From positions 176,397 to 240,396 of the forward strand of contig NZ_JABEQM010000006.1 in the NCBI RefSeq assembly GCF_014174155.1: DNA of 64,000 bases, read 5' to 3'. A program made the translations under genes and the position numbers. The DNA is from Gluconacetobacter tumulisoli (GTDB lineage Bacteria; Pseudomonadota; Alphaproteobacteria; Acetobacterales; Acetobacteraceae). The first letter of the stretch is position 1, and each line of letters opens with the position of its first letter. Positions 7,853 through 17,879 of this stretch are shown here, one piece after another. The notes under the pieces were generated by a model. The model saw only the letters and a list, made by a program, of their open reading frames with translations. It was not told the DNA's origin and did no database searches.

Positions 7853-9846
7853 TATTCCGCCGCCTGTGCTGCCATGAGGTTACGAGTATGCTCGTTCTCG
7901 ATACGGGCAACTTCCGACACCGGCACGTAGTAGTCGACATCGTTGTTGCTGCTCCGCGCGATCACCGTCGCGATGACGCCGATCAGGCCGATAGCCGCAA
8001 GCCACCAGATATACCAGATCGCAGCAAAGCCGAGGACCAGGCTGAACGCACCGACGAAGAAACCGGCTGAGGTGTTCTTCGGCATGTGGATCGGCTGATA
8101 GTCCGCACCGGCCGCGCGCGTGTCGATGCCAGCTTCCTTGTCGTGGGCGAAGGCGTCGAGGTCATGCACCGTCGGGACGACGGCGAAGTTGTAGAACGGC
8201 GGCGGCGAAGAGGTCGACCATTCCAGCGTGCGCGCATTCCACGGATCGCCCGTCAGGTCACGGTTTTCCGCCAGGTTCCGGTCACGGATGGAGACATACA
8301 GCTGCGTCAGCTGGCAGACGATGCCGCATGCGATCAGCACGGCGCCGAATTCGGCGACCAGCAGCCACGGATACCAGTCCGGATTGTCATAGTGGTTCAT
8401 GCGACGGGTCATGCCCATGAAGCCGAGGACATAGAGCGGCATGAACGCGAAGTAGAAGCCGATGAACCAGAACCAGAACGCCCGCTTGCCCCAGGCCTCG
8501 TTCAGCTTGAAGCCGAAGGCCTTCGGGAACCAGAAGTTCATGGCCGCGACATAGCCGAAATACACACCGCCGATGATCACGTTGTGGAAGTGGGCGATGA
8601 CGAACAGGCTGTTATGCAGGACGAAGTCGGCGGCCGGGATGGCGAGCATCACGCCGGTCATGCCACCGATGGTGAAGGTGATCATGAAGCCGATCACCCA
8701 GTACATGGTCGCGTGGAATTCGACGCGGCCCTTATACATGGTGAACAGCCAGTTGAAAATCTTCACGCCCGTCGGGATCGCGATGATCATCGTCATGATG
8801 CCGAAGAACGCGTTGACGTTCGGGCCGGCGCCCATGGTGAAGAAATGGTGGACCCACACGACCAGCGACAGCACCATGATGGAGCAGGTCGCATAGACCA
8901 TCGTGTTGTAGCCGAACAGCGGCTTGCGCGAGAAGGTCTGCGTGATTTCGGAGAACGCGCCGAAGGCAGGCAGGATCAGGATGTAGACTTCCGGATGGCC
9001 CCAGGCCCAGATCACGCTCAGATAGAGCATCTGGTTGCCGCCGCCGTCATTGGTGAAGAAGTGCATGCCCAGATAGCGGTCGAGGCCCAGCAGACCCAGC
9101 GCCACCGTCAGGATGGGGAACGCCACCATGATCAGAACTGTCGTGCAGAAGATGGTCCAGGTGAACACCGGCATCTTCATGTAGGTCATGCCCGGCGCGC
9201 GCATCTTCACGATGGTGGTGAAGAAGTTGACACCCGTCAGCAGGGTGCCGACACCCGACAGCTGCACCGCCCAGATATAGTAGTCGACACCGACACCGGG
9301 GCTGAACTGCGATTCGGACAGCGGGGGATAGGCCAGCCAGCCGCACTGCGAGAACTCACCGATGAACAGCGAGACGTTGATCAGCACGAAGCTGACCGTG
9401 GTCATCCAGAAGCTGAGCGAGTTCAGGAACGGGAAGGCCACGTCGCGCGCACCGATCTGCAGCGGGACGATCACGTTCATGAGCCCGGTCATGAACGCCA
9501 TCGCCATGAAGAAGATCATGATGGTGCCGTGGGCGGAGAAGATCTGGTCGTAGTGATGCGGCGGCAGATAGCCCGGGTTGCCGGCATAGGCCAGCGCGAG
9601 CTGCGAGCGCATCATGATGGCGTCCGCGAAGCCGCGGAACAGGGCCACCAGCGCCAGGACGATGTACATCACGCCCAGGCGCTTGTGGTCGACCGAGGTC
9701 AGCCACTCTTTCCAGAGGTAGCCCCACTTGCCGTAATAGGTGATGAGGCCGAGCACCGCCAGGCCCGCGATCGCGGCGCCAGCGAATGTTCCAACGAGAA
9801 TCGGCACATCAAACGGGATGTCCGACCAGCTTAATTTTCCTAACAT
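7852..9846 (-). CDS. cyoB: Cytochrome o/ba ubiquinol oxidase subunit I
   Basis: 664 residues, the usual CyoB length, with about 15 membrane segments. It includes the binuclear-centre motif W-G-H-P-E-V-Y with the His and Tyr of the CuB site, and the A-H-F-H-N-V segment with later heme-ligand histidines. This subunit reduces oxygen to water and pumps protons, taking electrons from ubiquinol. AGGACAG precedes the ATG, which lies five bases after the cyoA stop. Whether heme o or heme a fills the site cannot be told from sequence; cytochrome ba is known in related acetic acid bacteria. Confidence 0.97.
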   Translation of the reverse strand: MLGKLSWSDIPFDVPILVGTFAGAAIAGLAVLGLITYYGKWGYLWKEWLTSVDHKRLGVMYIVLALVALFRGFADAIMMRSQLALAYAGNPGYLPPHHYDQIFSAHGTIMIFFMAMAFMTGLMNVIVPLQIGARDVAFPFLNSLSFWMTTVSFVLINVSLFIGEFSQCGWLAYPPLSESQFSPGVGVDYYIWAVQLSGVGTLLTGVNFFTTIVKMRAPGMTYMKMPVFTWTIFCTTVLIMVAFPILTVALGLLGLDRYLGMHFFTNDGGGNQMLYLSVIWAWGHPEVYILILPAFGAFSEITQTFSRKPLFGYNTMVYATCSIMVLSLVVWVHHFFTMGAGPNVNAFFGIMTMIIAIPTGVKIFNWLFTMYKGRVEFHATMYWVIGFMITFTIGGMTGVMLAIPAADFVLHNSLFVIAHFHNVIIGGVYFGYVAAMNFWFPKAFGFKLNEAWGKRAFWFWFIGFYFAFMPLYVLGFMGMTRRMNHYDNPDWYPWLLVAEFGAVLIACGIVCQLTQLYVSIRDRNLAENRDLTGDPWNARTLEWSTSSPPPFYNFAVVPTVHDLDAFAHDKEAGIDTRAAGADYQPIHMPKNTSAGFFVGAFSLVLGFAAIWYIWWLAAIGLIGVIATVIARSSNNDVDYYVPVSEVARIENEHTRNLMAAQAAE

Positions 9847-9851
9847 CTGTC

Positions 9852-10775
9852 CTATTCCTTCATATTCATGTCGGACATCGCGGACTGCACATGCATCATC
9901 TTGCCGGTGCTCTTATCCATGACCATGCCGTTGTTGTACTTGGCCACGATCCCGTCAAAGAGCCCCGGTTCGGCATGTGAGAAATATTCGACCGGGTTCG
10001 CCTCGCTCGGCGCCGCCAGCTTCGGATAGTTGGAGCTGTCGAGCTGTTCGGAGGACGCCTTCACCTTCTGGACCCAGGCGGCGTAATCGTCGTTGCTCAG
10101 CGCCAGTGCGCGGAAGCGCATGTCGGAGAATCCGCGGCCGCTGAAGTTCGCGGACTCGCCCGCGTAGTTGCCAGCCTCGTTCGAGATCAGGTGAAGCTGC
10201 GTCTGCATGCCCGCCATGGCATAGACCATGGAGCCCAGCTGCGGGATGAAGAACGAGTTCATGACCGAGTCCGAGGTGATCCGGAATTCGACCGGGGTGT
10301 TCACCGGGAAGGCCATCTGGTTGACGGTGGCAATGCCCTCGTCCGGATAGACAAACAGCCATTTCCAGTCGAGCGCCACGACATCGACATGGATGGGCTT
10401 CACGTTCGCCTCTTCATCGATCGGGCGATACGGATCCAGCGACATGCAGGTCTGGTAGGTCAGGACCGCCAGGAACAGGATGATGAGGCTGGGAACGACC
10501 CAGATCACGATCTCGATCTTGTTGGAATGCGACCATTTCGGCAGGTATTCGGCGCTCGTGTTCGATTGCCGGTACTGCCAGGCGAACAGCAGCGTCAGGA
10601 CGATGACCGGCACGACGACCAGCAGCATCGCATAGGTCGAGGTCAGGATCAGGCTCTTTTCCTGAACGCCGATCACGCCTTTGGGGTTGAGGGTATCCCA
10701 GTCACATCCCGCCAAGAGGAACGCTGAGGACAAACTTAATAAACTCGATAGTCTTGGCAAGATTTTTTTCTTCAT
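9852..10775 (-). CDS. cyoA: Cytochrome o/ba ubiquinol oxidase subunit II (lipoprotein)
   Basis: 307 residues. The N-terminus is a lipoprotein signal ending in L-L-A-G-C, then two membrane helices and a periplasmic cupredoxin-like domain. The CuA cysteine pair of cytochrome c oxidases is absent, as expected for a quinol oxidase. The ATG at 10775 is preferred because GAGG lies about eight bases upstream and gives a compact K-K-K signal peptide; an ATG at 10799 would add eight residues. First gene of the operon; transcription should begin in the long AT-rich region upstream. Confidence 0.95.
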   Translation of the reverse strand: MKKKILPRLSSLLSLSSAFLLAGCDWDTLNPKGVIGVQEKSLILTSTYAMLLVVVPVIVLTLLFAWQYRQSNTSAEYLPKWSHSNKIEIVIWVVPSLIILFLAVLTYQTCMSLDPYRPIDEEANVKPIHVDVVALDWKWLFVYPDEGIATVNQMAFPVNTPVEFRITSDSVMNSFFIPQLGSMVYAMAGMQTQLHLISNEAGNYAGESANFSGRGFSDMRFRALALSNDDYAAWVQKVKASSEQLDSSNYPKLAAPSEANPVEYFSHAEPGLFDGIVAKYNNGMVMDKSTGKMMHVQSAMSDMNMKE

Positions 10776-11370
10776 CTCACGCCTCGTTGGTTTCGACATC
10801 ACCCTTGCTCATATGCTCGCTTCGTCCACGGGCCCAAACAATCACGGTCACGCTTCATGTACGTCACGGGACCGGAGTCCCGGCCCCGACATCCCGCAGT
10901 GCCTCACTTCAAGTGACATCCAGCCTTCGTCCACCCTTCATATCGGAATATGAGGTCTTCGTCGGTTCGGTCCCGTCATGAGTATCGTTGTGCCTTCCGG
11001 CCATGATCTCGATCAAGGATTCCGATCCGACGGCAGCCTCATACTCCGGCTTCGGATGGGAACGGGTAGCAGTGCCGCCTTGTGGTCTGAAGCGTCTCTC
11101 TGCGCAGTTACCCTTTCGTACAGTTCTCTATCTGCCTTATCCGTCCGGAACGACCTCGCAGGCAAGACTTCACGCAATGTTTCTGTTTATTTCATACTGA
11201 ACTGGTCCAGTTTTTATAAAGTTCTTTATTTCAGTATGTTATACGTGATGATCTTCGATCACATACACGTCATCGCACTTTTTCCGAGGAAGAATAAGTC
11301 TTATTTTAGCCTAATTTGCGGCCCCGATTTCCGGGAACGTTTTTGATTTGTTCCCATCCCGCAGCCGAAC
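10776..11370. other. Long upstream region of the cyo operon, no supported gene
   Basis: About 595 bases without a gene I can support. The part near 11170-11320 is clearly AT-richer than the rest of the window, which suits a regulated promoter region for cyoABCD. Small open frames run through it on both strands, but their predicted proteins show no family likeness and no ribosome site. It contains the inverted repeats described separately at 11193-11238. Confidence 0.6.
11193..11238. promoter_or_regulatory. Nested inverted repeats upstream of cyoA
   Basis: CATACTGAA (11193-11201) is repeated in inverse as TTCAGTATG (11230-11238), and a perfect 13-base palindrome AACTGGTCCAGTT (11200-11212) overlaps the left arm. 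The element sits about 420 bases upstream of cyoA in AT-rich DNA. It could be an operator or the base of an RNA hairpin. No matching regulator is in the window, so this is an observation and not a proven site. Confidence 0.35.
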
Positions 11371-11399
11371 AAAAAAAGCCCCGCCGAATTGGCGGGGCT
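11371..11399 (-). terminator. Rho-independent terminator of the BI-1 gene
   Basis: On the minus strand, AGCCCCGCC pairs with GGCGGGGCT across a 5-base loop and is followed by seven T residues. It lies 46 bases after the stop of the BI-1 family gene. Confidence 0.85.
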
Positions 11400-11444
11400 C
11401 TTCGTTGATTCGCTGCGAATATCGCGGCGGGCAATTGTCCTGGA

Positions 11445-12224
11445 TCAGTTGTCCTGGTTGCTGCGTACGCCCATGAACTGCAGCAGGAACTGGAACAGGT
11501 TGATGAAATTCAGATACAGCGCCAGCGCGTCATACACGCTCCGCTTGGCCGCGCCTTCCGGCCCCTCGTAATAGGCGAATTGCTGGTAGCTCAGCTTGAT
11601 GCGCTGGGTGTCGAACGCGGTAAGGCCGACGAAGATAAAGACGCCGACGATGCTGTAGAGGAACGCCAGGCCCGAGCTGCGCAGGAACATGTTGACGACG
11701 CCGGCGATCACCAGGCCGAACAGTCCCATGATCAGGAACGAGCCGAACCGCGTCAGGTCCGTCTTGGTGACGTAACCCCAGATCGACATCGCCGCGAACG
11801 TCCCGGCGGTTACAAAGAAGACGCGAACCACCGAAACACCGGTGAAGGTCATGAGAATGCTGGACAGGCTTGCACCCATCACCGCGCAAAACAGCCAGAA
11901 CAGAGTCTGGACGGTCTGACGCGAAAGGCGGTTCACGCCCAGCGACATCACCAGCACGAAGCCGAGGGGGGCAATCATCGCCAGCATGCCGAGGCCGGTC
12001 GGACGCACCGCGACGCCCATCTCGGTCACGACCTCGCTGAAGAACGCCGCGCGTAGCCCCGTGTTGGCAATCAGGAACGCCACGATGCCGGTCAGCACCA
12101 GGCCAGACGCCATCCAGTTGTAGACGCGCAGCATATAGGCACGCAGTCCCAGGTCGAGCACCCCGGCGCCTGCACCGGCGCCGGCGGGTCGGGACATTGT
12201 CCGAAAATCCGGGCTGAAAGCCAT
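11445..12224 (-). CDS. Bax inhibitor-1 / YccA family membrane protein
   Basis: 259 residues with seven hydrophobic segments and the family hallmark T-A-F-D-T-Q-R-I-K near the C-terminus, followed by A-L-x-L-Y-L-N-F-I-N-L-F-x-x-L-L. BI-1/YccA/YbhL proteins are inner-membrane proteins linked to stress tolerance, cation leak or protease regulation; the exact bacterial role is unsettled. The ATG at 12224 has AAGGAAGG a few bases upstream. The frame stays open further upstream but that part has no homology. It is monocistronic with its own terminator. Confidence 0.9.
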   Translation of the reverse strand: MAFSPDFRTMSRPAGAGAGAGVLDLGLRAYMLRVYNWMASGLVLTGIVAFLIANTGLRAAFFSEVVTEMGVAVRPTGLGMLAMIAPLGFVLVMSLGVNRLSRQTVQTLFWLFCAVMGASLSSILMTFTGVSVVRVFFVTAGTFAAMSIWGYVTKTDLTRFGSFLIMGLFGLVIAGVVNMFLRSSGLAFLYSIVGVFIFVGLTAFDTQRIKLSYQQFAYYEGPEGAAKRSVYDALALYLNFINLFQFLLQFMGVRSNQDN

Positions 12225-12452
12225 GTCATCCTTCCTTGTCCGGACAGTCCGGACATATTGCTCTTGTGATGTGGGGCCCGAAACGATCAATTCAAGGAAA
12301 AAAGGGCCGCCACTCGAATTACCATCTGTAAATCTTGGCGGCTGACGTCGCGCATTACGACCTGACCACCCTACCTCTTGCATTGTATTATATATGCAAC
12401 GGGCAGGCGAGTGGAGCCTTTCTCCTGCGATATCAGAGGGCAGAGTCGGCCG

Positions 12453-12995
12453 ATGAGACTTTTCGTCGCCTTGGAGATTGTATCCCCCCTGCGTGAGGCC
12501 ATTGCGGCCCTGCGCGGAAGCCTTCCCGATATCAGGTGGGCCGATCCCGAGACATATCACCTGACCCTGCGCTTCATCGGCGAGGTCCCAAGCCGACCGG
12601 CGCAGGAAGACATCCACCATGCGCTGTCGGCCATCCACGCGCGCCCCTGCCCCCTGATCCCCGAACCGCCCGGCCTGTTCGAGCAGAATGGCGGACAGGG
12701 CATGCTTTGGGTCGGCATTGCCAGGACCGATCCGCTGCTGCATCTCCAGAAGAAGATCGACACCGCGTTACGGCGCTCGGCCGGGGTGCCAGTCGAACGC
12801 CGGCGCTTCCTGCCGCATGTCACGATCGGTGCCGGTCCGCGGCTTCCTGACGGGACGATGTCAGCGTGGCTGGCCCATTATGCGAGGACCCCGCTGCCCA
12901 CCATGCAAGCGACCCGTTTCACGCTGTTCCAATCCCTGCGCGGTGCCGGGCGTCCCGTTTATGAAGCGATGGCCGAATACCCGTTCGCATCATAA
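12453..12995 (+). CDS. thpR: RNA 2',3'-cyclic phosphodiesterase (2H family)
   Basis: 180 residues with the two H-x-T catalytic motifs of the 2H phosphoesterase fold, H36-L-T and H122-V-T, in the correct spacing for LigT/ThpR. The enzyme opens 2',3'-cyclic phosphates on RNA ends and can join tRNA halves in vitro. The start at 12453 matches the family N-terminus M-R-L-F-V-A-L. It stands alone, divergent from the BI-1 gene. Specificity in this organism is not known. Confidence 0.9.
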   Translation: MRLFVALEIVSPLREAIAALRGSLPDIRWADPETYHLTLRFIGEVPSRPAQEDIHHALSAIHARPCPLIPEPPGLFEQNGGQGMLWVGIARTDPLLHLQKKIDTALRRSAGVPVERRRFLPHVTIGAGPRLPDGTMSAWLAHYARTPLPTMQATRFTLFQSLRGAGRPVYEAMAEYPFAS

Positions 12996-13349
12996 CTCCC
13001 TTTATTTGATGGGGAATAAACCGCAAATCGAGTCGCCGATTTATGCTTTTCGCGTATATTTCCAATGTGATTAATAAATATTAATTTATATGTAGGCTTA
13101 ACCTCAATCCGAGCCACCCGCAGTCGACCGCCGTTTATCAGGCGCGTGCCGGGAAACCGGCTGCCAGGCGTTCCCTCCTGGTCATGCAGGATACGCATCC
13201 TTCGCATTCGTGTGACACCGGAACACTAAAACGTCAGGAGACGGCCGAAATCGTCACATTATTGTCTGAACAAGCCGGATGCGCCCCATGTCGGGACGGT
13301 CCGGGGCCGGAACTATCCGGTTTTTCTTTCTGTCACGAGGACTTCGGAC
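12996..13349. other. Upstream region of adhA, no gene seen
   Basis: 354 bases without a supported gene. An AT-rich patch lies at about 13060-13100 and includes ATTAAT-AAAT-ATTAAT at 13070-13085. This suits the promoter region of the strongly expressed adhAB pair, but I cannot fix a -35/-10 pair with confidence. Confidence 0.5.
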
Positions 13350-15563
13350 ATGATGCGAGCCGTTTTCGGGAAAAGACGCTCTCTGCGAGGAGCGCTTGCC
13401 GCCGGAACGATATGCGCGGCACTGCTTTCGGGCCACGCGGTTTCCACACTTGCCGCTGACACCGATTTCGGCGCGACGGGCGAGGCGATCATCCACGCCG
13501 ACGACCATCCCGGAAACTGGCTGACCTATGGCCGCACCTATTCCGAACAGCGCTACAGCCCGCTGGACCAGATCAACCGGTCGAATGTCGGCAACCTGAA
13601 ACTGGCATGGTATTACGATCTGGACACCAACCGGGGACAGGAAGGCACCCCCCTGGTGGTCGACGGCGTCATGTACGCGACCACGAACTGGAGCAAGATG
13701 AAGGCCCTGGACGCGGCGACGGGCAAGCTGCTGTGGGCCTATGATCCGCGTGTTCCGGGCAACATCGCCGACAAGGGATGCTGCGATACGGTCAATCGCG
13801 GTGCCGCGTACTGGAACGGCAAAGTCTATTTCGGAACGTTCGACGGCCGGCTGATCGCGCTGGACGCCAAGACCGGCAAGCTGGTCTGGAGCGTGAACAC
13901 CATTCCCGCGGACGCAAGCCTGGGCCACCAGCGGTCCTATACCGTCGACGGCGCCCCGCGCATTGCCAAGGGCCGGGTCATCATCGGCAATGGCGGTGCC
14001 GAATTCGGGGCACGCGGCTTCGTCTCGGCCTTCGATGCCGAGACCGGGAAGCTCGACTGGCGCTTCTTCACCGTGCCGAATGCGCAGAACAAGCCTGACA
14101 ACGCGGCGTCGGACAGTGTCCTGATGAACAAGGCCTACCAGACATGGAGCCCGACCGGAGCCTGGACGACCCAGGGCGGCGGCGGAACGGTCTGGGATTC
14201 GATCGTCTACGACCCCGTCACCGACCTGGTCTATCTGGGCGTAGGCAACGGATCGCCCTGGAATTACAAGTACCGGTCGGACGGAAAGGGCGACAATTTC
14301 TTCCTGGGCAGCATCGTGGCCATCAAGCCCGAGACCGGCGAGTATGTCTGGCACTTCCAGGAAACGCCGATGGACCAGTGGGACTATACCTCGGTCCAGC
14401 AGATCATGACGCTTGACCTGCCGATCAACGGGCAGACCCGGCACGTCATCGTCCACGCGCCGAAGAACGGCTTCTTCTACATCATCGACGCGAAGACCGG
14501 CGAATTCCTGTCGGGCAAGAACTATGTCTACGTGAACTGGGCCAGCGGGCTGGATCCGAAGACCGGTCGCCCGATCTATAATCCGGACGCGTTGTACACC
14601 CTGAACGGCAAGGATTGGTACGGTATTCCCGGCGATCTGGGCGGTCATAATTTCGCGGCGATGGCCTTTAGTCCGCGGACCGGCCTGGTTTATATCCCCG
14701 CGCAACAGGTGCCGTTCCTGTACACGAGCCAGGTCGGCGGTTTCAAGGCGCATCCCGACAGCTGGAATCTCGGCCTGGACATGAACAAGGTCGGCATTCC
14801 CGACTCGCCGGAAGCCAAGCAGGCCTTCATCAAGGACCTGAAGGGCTGGATCGTCGCCTGGGATCCGGTGAAACAACAGGAAGCCTTCCGCGTAGATCAC
14901 AAGGGACCGTGGAACGGCGGCATCGTGGCAACGGCGGGCGACCTGCTGTTCCAGGGCCTGGCCAACGGCGAATTCCACGCCTACGACGCGACGAACGGCA
15001 CCGATCTGTTCCACTTCGCGGCACAGAGCGGCATCATCGCCCCGCCCGTCACTTACCTGGCCAATGGCAAGCAGTATGTTGCGGTCGAGGTCGGCTGGGG
15101 CGGCATCTATCCCTTCTTCCTCGGCGGACTGGCACGGACCAGCGGTTGGACGGTCAATCATTCGCGGGTGATCGCCTTCTCGCTGGATGGCAATGCCAAA
15201 CTGCCGCCGCAAAACGACAAGGGGTTCCTGCCTGTCAAGCCGCCCGCCGATTATGACGGCAAGCGGACCGACAACGGATATTTCCAGTTCCAGACCTATT
15301 GCGCAGCCTGCCACGGCGACAATGCCGAGGCCGGGGGCGTGCTGCCCGATCTGCGCTGGTCCGGCGCGATCCGCCATCAGGATGCGTTCTACAATGTGGT
15401 CGGGCGCGGTGCCCTGACGGCCTACGGCATGGATCGTTTCGACACTTCGATGACGCCGGAGCAGATCGAGGACATTCGCCAGTTCCTGATCAAGCGCGCC
15501 AACGACACCTACCAGAGGGAGGTTGATGCCCGGAAGAACGATGCCGGCGTGCCCCAGCAATGA
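13350..15563 (+). CDS. adhA: PQQ-dependent alcohol dehydrogenase, dehydrogenase subunit
   Basis: 737 residues. A signal peptide (1 to about 35) is followed by an eight-bladed PQQ propeller with tryptophan-docking repeats (D-A-x-T-G-K-x-x-W) and the adjacent cysteine pair C144-C145 that forms the active-site disulfide ring. A C-terminal cytochrome c domain carries one heme motif C-A-A-C-H at 651-655. This is the quinohemoprotein that oxidises ethanol to acetaldehyde in the periplasm and passes electrons to AdhB and ubiquinone. GAGGA precedes ATG 13350. adhB follows after 36 bases. The third, small subunit gene (adhS) is not beside it. Confidence 0.97.
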   Translation: MMRAVFGKRRSLRGALAAGTICAALLSGHAVSTLAADTDFGATGEAIIHADDHPGNWLTYGRTYSEQRYSPLDQINRSNVGNLKLAWYYDLDTNRGQEGTPLVVDGVMYATTNWSKMKALDAATGKLLWAYDPRVPGNIADKGCCDTVNRGAAYWNGKVYFGTFDGRLIALDAKTGKLVWSVNTIPADASLGHQRSYTVDGAPRIAKGRVIIGNGGAEFGARGFVSAFDAETGKLDWRFFTVPNAQNKPDNAASDSVLMNKAYQTWSPTGAWTTQGGGGTVWDSIVYDPVTDLVYLGVGNGSPWNYKYRSDGKGDNFFLGSIVAIKPETGEYVWHFQETPMDQWDYTSVQQIMTLDLPINGQTRHVIVHAPKNGFFYIIDAKTGEFLSGKNYVYVNWASGLDPKTGRPIYNPDALYTLNGKDWYGIPGDLGGHNFAAMAFSPRTGLVYIPAQQVPFLYTSQVGGFKAHPDSWNLGLDMNKVGIPDSPEAKQAFIKDLKGWIVAWDPVKQQEAFRVDHKGPWNGGIVATAGDLLFQGLANGEFHAYDATNGTDLFHFAAQSGIIAPPVTYLANGKQYVAVEVGWGGIYPFFLGGLARTSGWTVNHSRVIAFSLDGNAKLPPQNDKGFLPVKPPADYDGKRTDNGYFQFQTYCAACHGDNAEAGGVLPDLRWSGAIRHQDAFYNVVGRGALTAYGMDRFDTSMTPEQIEDIRQFLIKRANDTYQREVDARKNDAGVPQQ

Positions 15564-15599
15564 GGTCCCTCATGCCGGTTTTCCATCTTTTTTGCATCA

Positions 15600-17021
15600 A
15601 TGCGACGCATGGTGAACAGAATGCTCAACAGGCTTAAAGTTGCGATCGGCACGACGGCGTTCGGCCTTCTTGCCACGGGGGCGATGGCGCAGGCGCCGGA
15701 TCAGGCGCTGATCGACAAGGGGGCCTATGTTGCGCGACTGGGCGACTGTGTCGCCTGTCATACGGCCCTGCATGGCCAGGCCTATGCAGGGGGCCTGGAA
15801 ATCAAGAGCCCGATCGGCACGATCTATTCGACCAACATCACGCCCGACCCGACCTACGGTATCGGACGCTACACGTTCGAGGATTTCGACCAGGCGGTTC
15901 GTCACGGCGTACGCAAGGACGGGTCGACGCTCTACCCTGCGATGCCCTATCCTGCCTTCTCGCGCATGAGCAGCGACGACATGCATGCGCTCTATGCGTA
16001 TTTCATGCACGGGGTGGCGCCCGCGGCGCAGCCGAACAAGCCGGTCCAGATCTCGTGGCCGCTGTCTATGCGCTGGCCTCTGTCGATCTGGCGCATGCTG
16101 TTCTCGCCCTCGCCCGCCGAGTTCAAGCCCGCCCCCGGGACTGATCCCGTCGTCGCGCGCGGCGAATATCTGGTTACCGGCCCGGGCCATTGCGGCGCCT
16201 GCCACACTCCGCGCGGTTTCGCCATGCAGGAAAAGGCGCTGGATGGCAGCGGCGGAGCGGTGTTCCTGTCGGGTGGGGCCCCGATCGACAATTGGGTCGC
16301 GCCCAGCCTGCGCAACGATCCGGCGGTCGGCCTGGGCCGCTGGTCGGAGGATGATATCTATTATTTCCTGAAATCGGGGCGCATCGACCATTCGGCGGTC
16401 TTCGGCGGCATGGCCGACGTGGTGGCCTGGAGCACGCAGTATTTCTCCGACGATGATCTGCGTGCGATTGCCAAATACCTCAAGAGCCTTCCGCCTGTGC
16501 CGCCGTCGCAGGGTGATTATACCTATGACCCGTCCACCGCCGACATGCTGGCATCGGGCAAGACAGCGAGTTCGCCCGGCGCCGACGTCTATCTGAAGCA
16601 ATGCACGATCTGCCATCGCAATGACGGCGGCGGCGTGGCCCGCATGTTCCCGCCTCTGGCCGGCAACCCGGTGGTCGTGACGGACAACCCCACGTCCCTG
16701 GTCAACGTGATCGTCAACGGCGGCGTGTTGCCCCCGACCAACTGGGCACCCTCCGCCGTGGCCATGCCGGCCTATGGCAAGACATTGTCGCCGCAGCAGA
16801 TCGCCGATGTCGTCAATTTCATCCGGTCCAGCTGGGGCAATCGCGCGCCGGCCAGCGTCACCGCGGCCGATGTCACCAAGCTGCGCGCCACGGGGGCGCC
16901 GGTGTCCAGCAGCGGATGGAACAGTTCCAGCAGCGGGTGGCTGATCTTCCATCCGCAGCCTTACGGTGCCGGATGGACGTTCGCGCCGCAGACCCATTCC
17001 GGGGTCGACCAGGCCCAGTAA
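15600..17021 (+). CDS. adhB: Alcohol dehydrogenase triheme cytochrome c subunit
   Basis: Up to 473 residues with a signal peptide ending at A-M-A-Q. Three heme c motifs are present: C50-V-A-C-H, C198-G-A-C-H and C335-T-I-C-H. AdhB anchors AdhA to the periplasmic face of the membrane and relays electrons from heme to ubiquinone. The start is uncertain: ATG codons at 15600, 15609 and 15621 are in frame, and the last (M-L-N-R-L-K) matches the N-terminus known for AdhB of related species. A strong terminator follows, so adhAB form one transcript. Confidence 0.96.
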   Translation: MRRMVNRMLNRLKVAIGTTAFGLLATGAMAQAPDQALIDKGAYVARLGDCVACHTALHGQAYAGGLEIKSPIGTIYSTNITPDPTYGIGRYTFEDFDQAVRHGVRKDGSTLYPAMPYPAFSRMSSDDMHALYAYFMHGVAPAAQPNKPVQISWPLSMRWPLSIWRMLFSPSPAEFKPAPGTDPVVARGEYLVTGPGHCGACHTPRGFAMQEKALDGSGGAVFLSGGAPIDNWVAPSLRNDPAVGLGRWSEDDIYYFLKSGRIDHSAVFGGMADVVAWSTQYFSDDDLRAIAKYLKSLPPVPPSQGDYTYDPSTADMLASGKTASSPGADVYLKQCTICHRNDGGGVARMFPPLAGNPVVVTDNPTSLVNVIVNGGVLPPTNWAPSAVAMPAYGKTLSPQQIADVVNFIRSSWGNRAPASVTAADVTKLRATGAPVSSSGWNSSSSGWLIFHPQPYGAGWTFAPQTHSGVDQAQ

Positions 17022-17051
17022 CCGGCACCCGGTCTGTCGTCTTGCCGATTG

Positions 17052-17085
17052 CCGCCGCGGGGGGAAACCTCCCGCGGCGGTTTTC
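17052..17085 (+). terminator. Rho-independent terminator of adhAB
   Basis: CCGCCGCGGG (17052-17061) pairs with CCCGCGGCGG (17071-17080) and is followed by TTTTCTT. It lies 30 bases after the adhB stop. Confidence 0.85.
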
Positions 17086-17161
17086 TTATGCGCTCTTCTT
17101 TGGCATAATCGGGACGTCACAATCCGGGCCAGACGGCAGCGACGGAGCGGCAGATCATCCC

Positions 17162-17866
17162 ATGGAACGCATCGTGGTCCTGACCGGGGCCGGCATCAGC
17201 AGGGAATCAGGCCTCGATACCTTTCGGGATGCCGACGGGATCTGGAGCCGGTACGACATCGAGGATGTCTGCACGCCTGATGCATTCCGACGCGACCCGG
17301 CGCTGGTAGACCGTTTTTACAATGACCGGCGCGCCGAACTACGCCGTGTAGGACCCAATGCCGCTCATCTTGCGCTGGCCCGGCTGGAGGAGGCCGCACG
17401 CACGGGGGCATGGCACGGCGAAATTCTGGTCATCACGCAGAATATCGACGACCTGCATGAACGTGCGGGCAACCGGAACGTCTGGCACATGCATGGTGAG
17501 TTGCTGCGCGTGCGATGCGCCTCGTGCGGCGGCACGCCCGAATGGCATGCCGATTGCCTTCCCGAGACGCCCTGCCCGCTCTGTGGCCGCCCAAGCCTGC
17601 GTCCCGACGTCGTGTGGTTCGGTGAGATTCCACTGCACATGCCGCGGATCGAGGCCGCATTGGGGGCATGCGACTTGTTCGTCTCCATCGGAACGTCCGG
17701 CACCGTCTATCCCGCTGCCGGTTTCGCCGCCCTGGTCGAAGGTCACGCCGAGACGCTGGAGATCAATCTTGAGCCATCGGTTGCCTCGGCCCGCTTCGAC
17801 CGGTTCATGACTGGTCCCGCCACGCGTATGGTGCCCCGTTGGGTCGATGAGGTCCTGGCCGGATGA
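17162..17866 (+). CDS. cobB: NAD-dependent protein deacylase (sirtuin, CobB type)
   Basis: 234 residues. The NAD site is G-A-G-I-S near residues 9-13, T-Q-N-I-D lies at 92-96 and the catalytic His is H111. The zinc site is C119, C122, C138 and C141. Y53-x-x-R56 matches the pair that in CobB and SIRT5 binds succinyl or malonyl groups, so desuccinylation is likely as well as deacetylation. The ATG at 17162 begins directly with the Rossmann fold; the upstream open frame overlaps the adhB end and has no homology. The UDG-family gene follows 13 bases later. Confidence 0.92.
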   Translation: MERIVVLTGAGISRESGLDTFRDADGIWSRYDIEDVCTPDAFRRDPALVDRFYNDRRAELRRVGPNAAHLALARLEEAARTGAWHGEILVITQNIDDLHERAGNRNVWHMHGELLRVRCASCGGTPEWHADCLPETPCPLCGRPSLRPDVVWFGEIPLHMPRIEAALGACDLFVSIGTSGTVYPAAGFAALVEGHAETLEINLEPSVASARFDRFMTGPATRMVPRWVDEVLAG

Positions 17867-17879
17867 ACGGTCCGCAGCG

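Noticed and set aside
8086..9834. A 582-codon open frame opposite cyoB
   Set aside because: It is antisense to a highly conserved oxidase subunit and is full of charged low-complexity residues.
10978..11346. A 122-codon open frame upstream of cyoA
   Set aside because: It has no ribosome site, homology or consistent codon use, and crosses the inverted repeats; more likely regulatory DNA.
13254..15560. A 768-codon open frame opposite adhA
   Set aside because: It mirrors the conserved AdhA coding sequence and has no family likeness.
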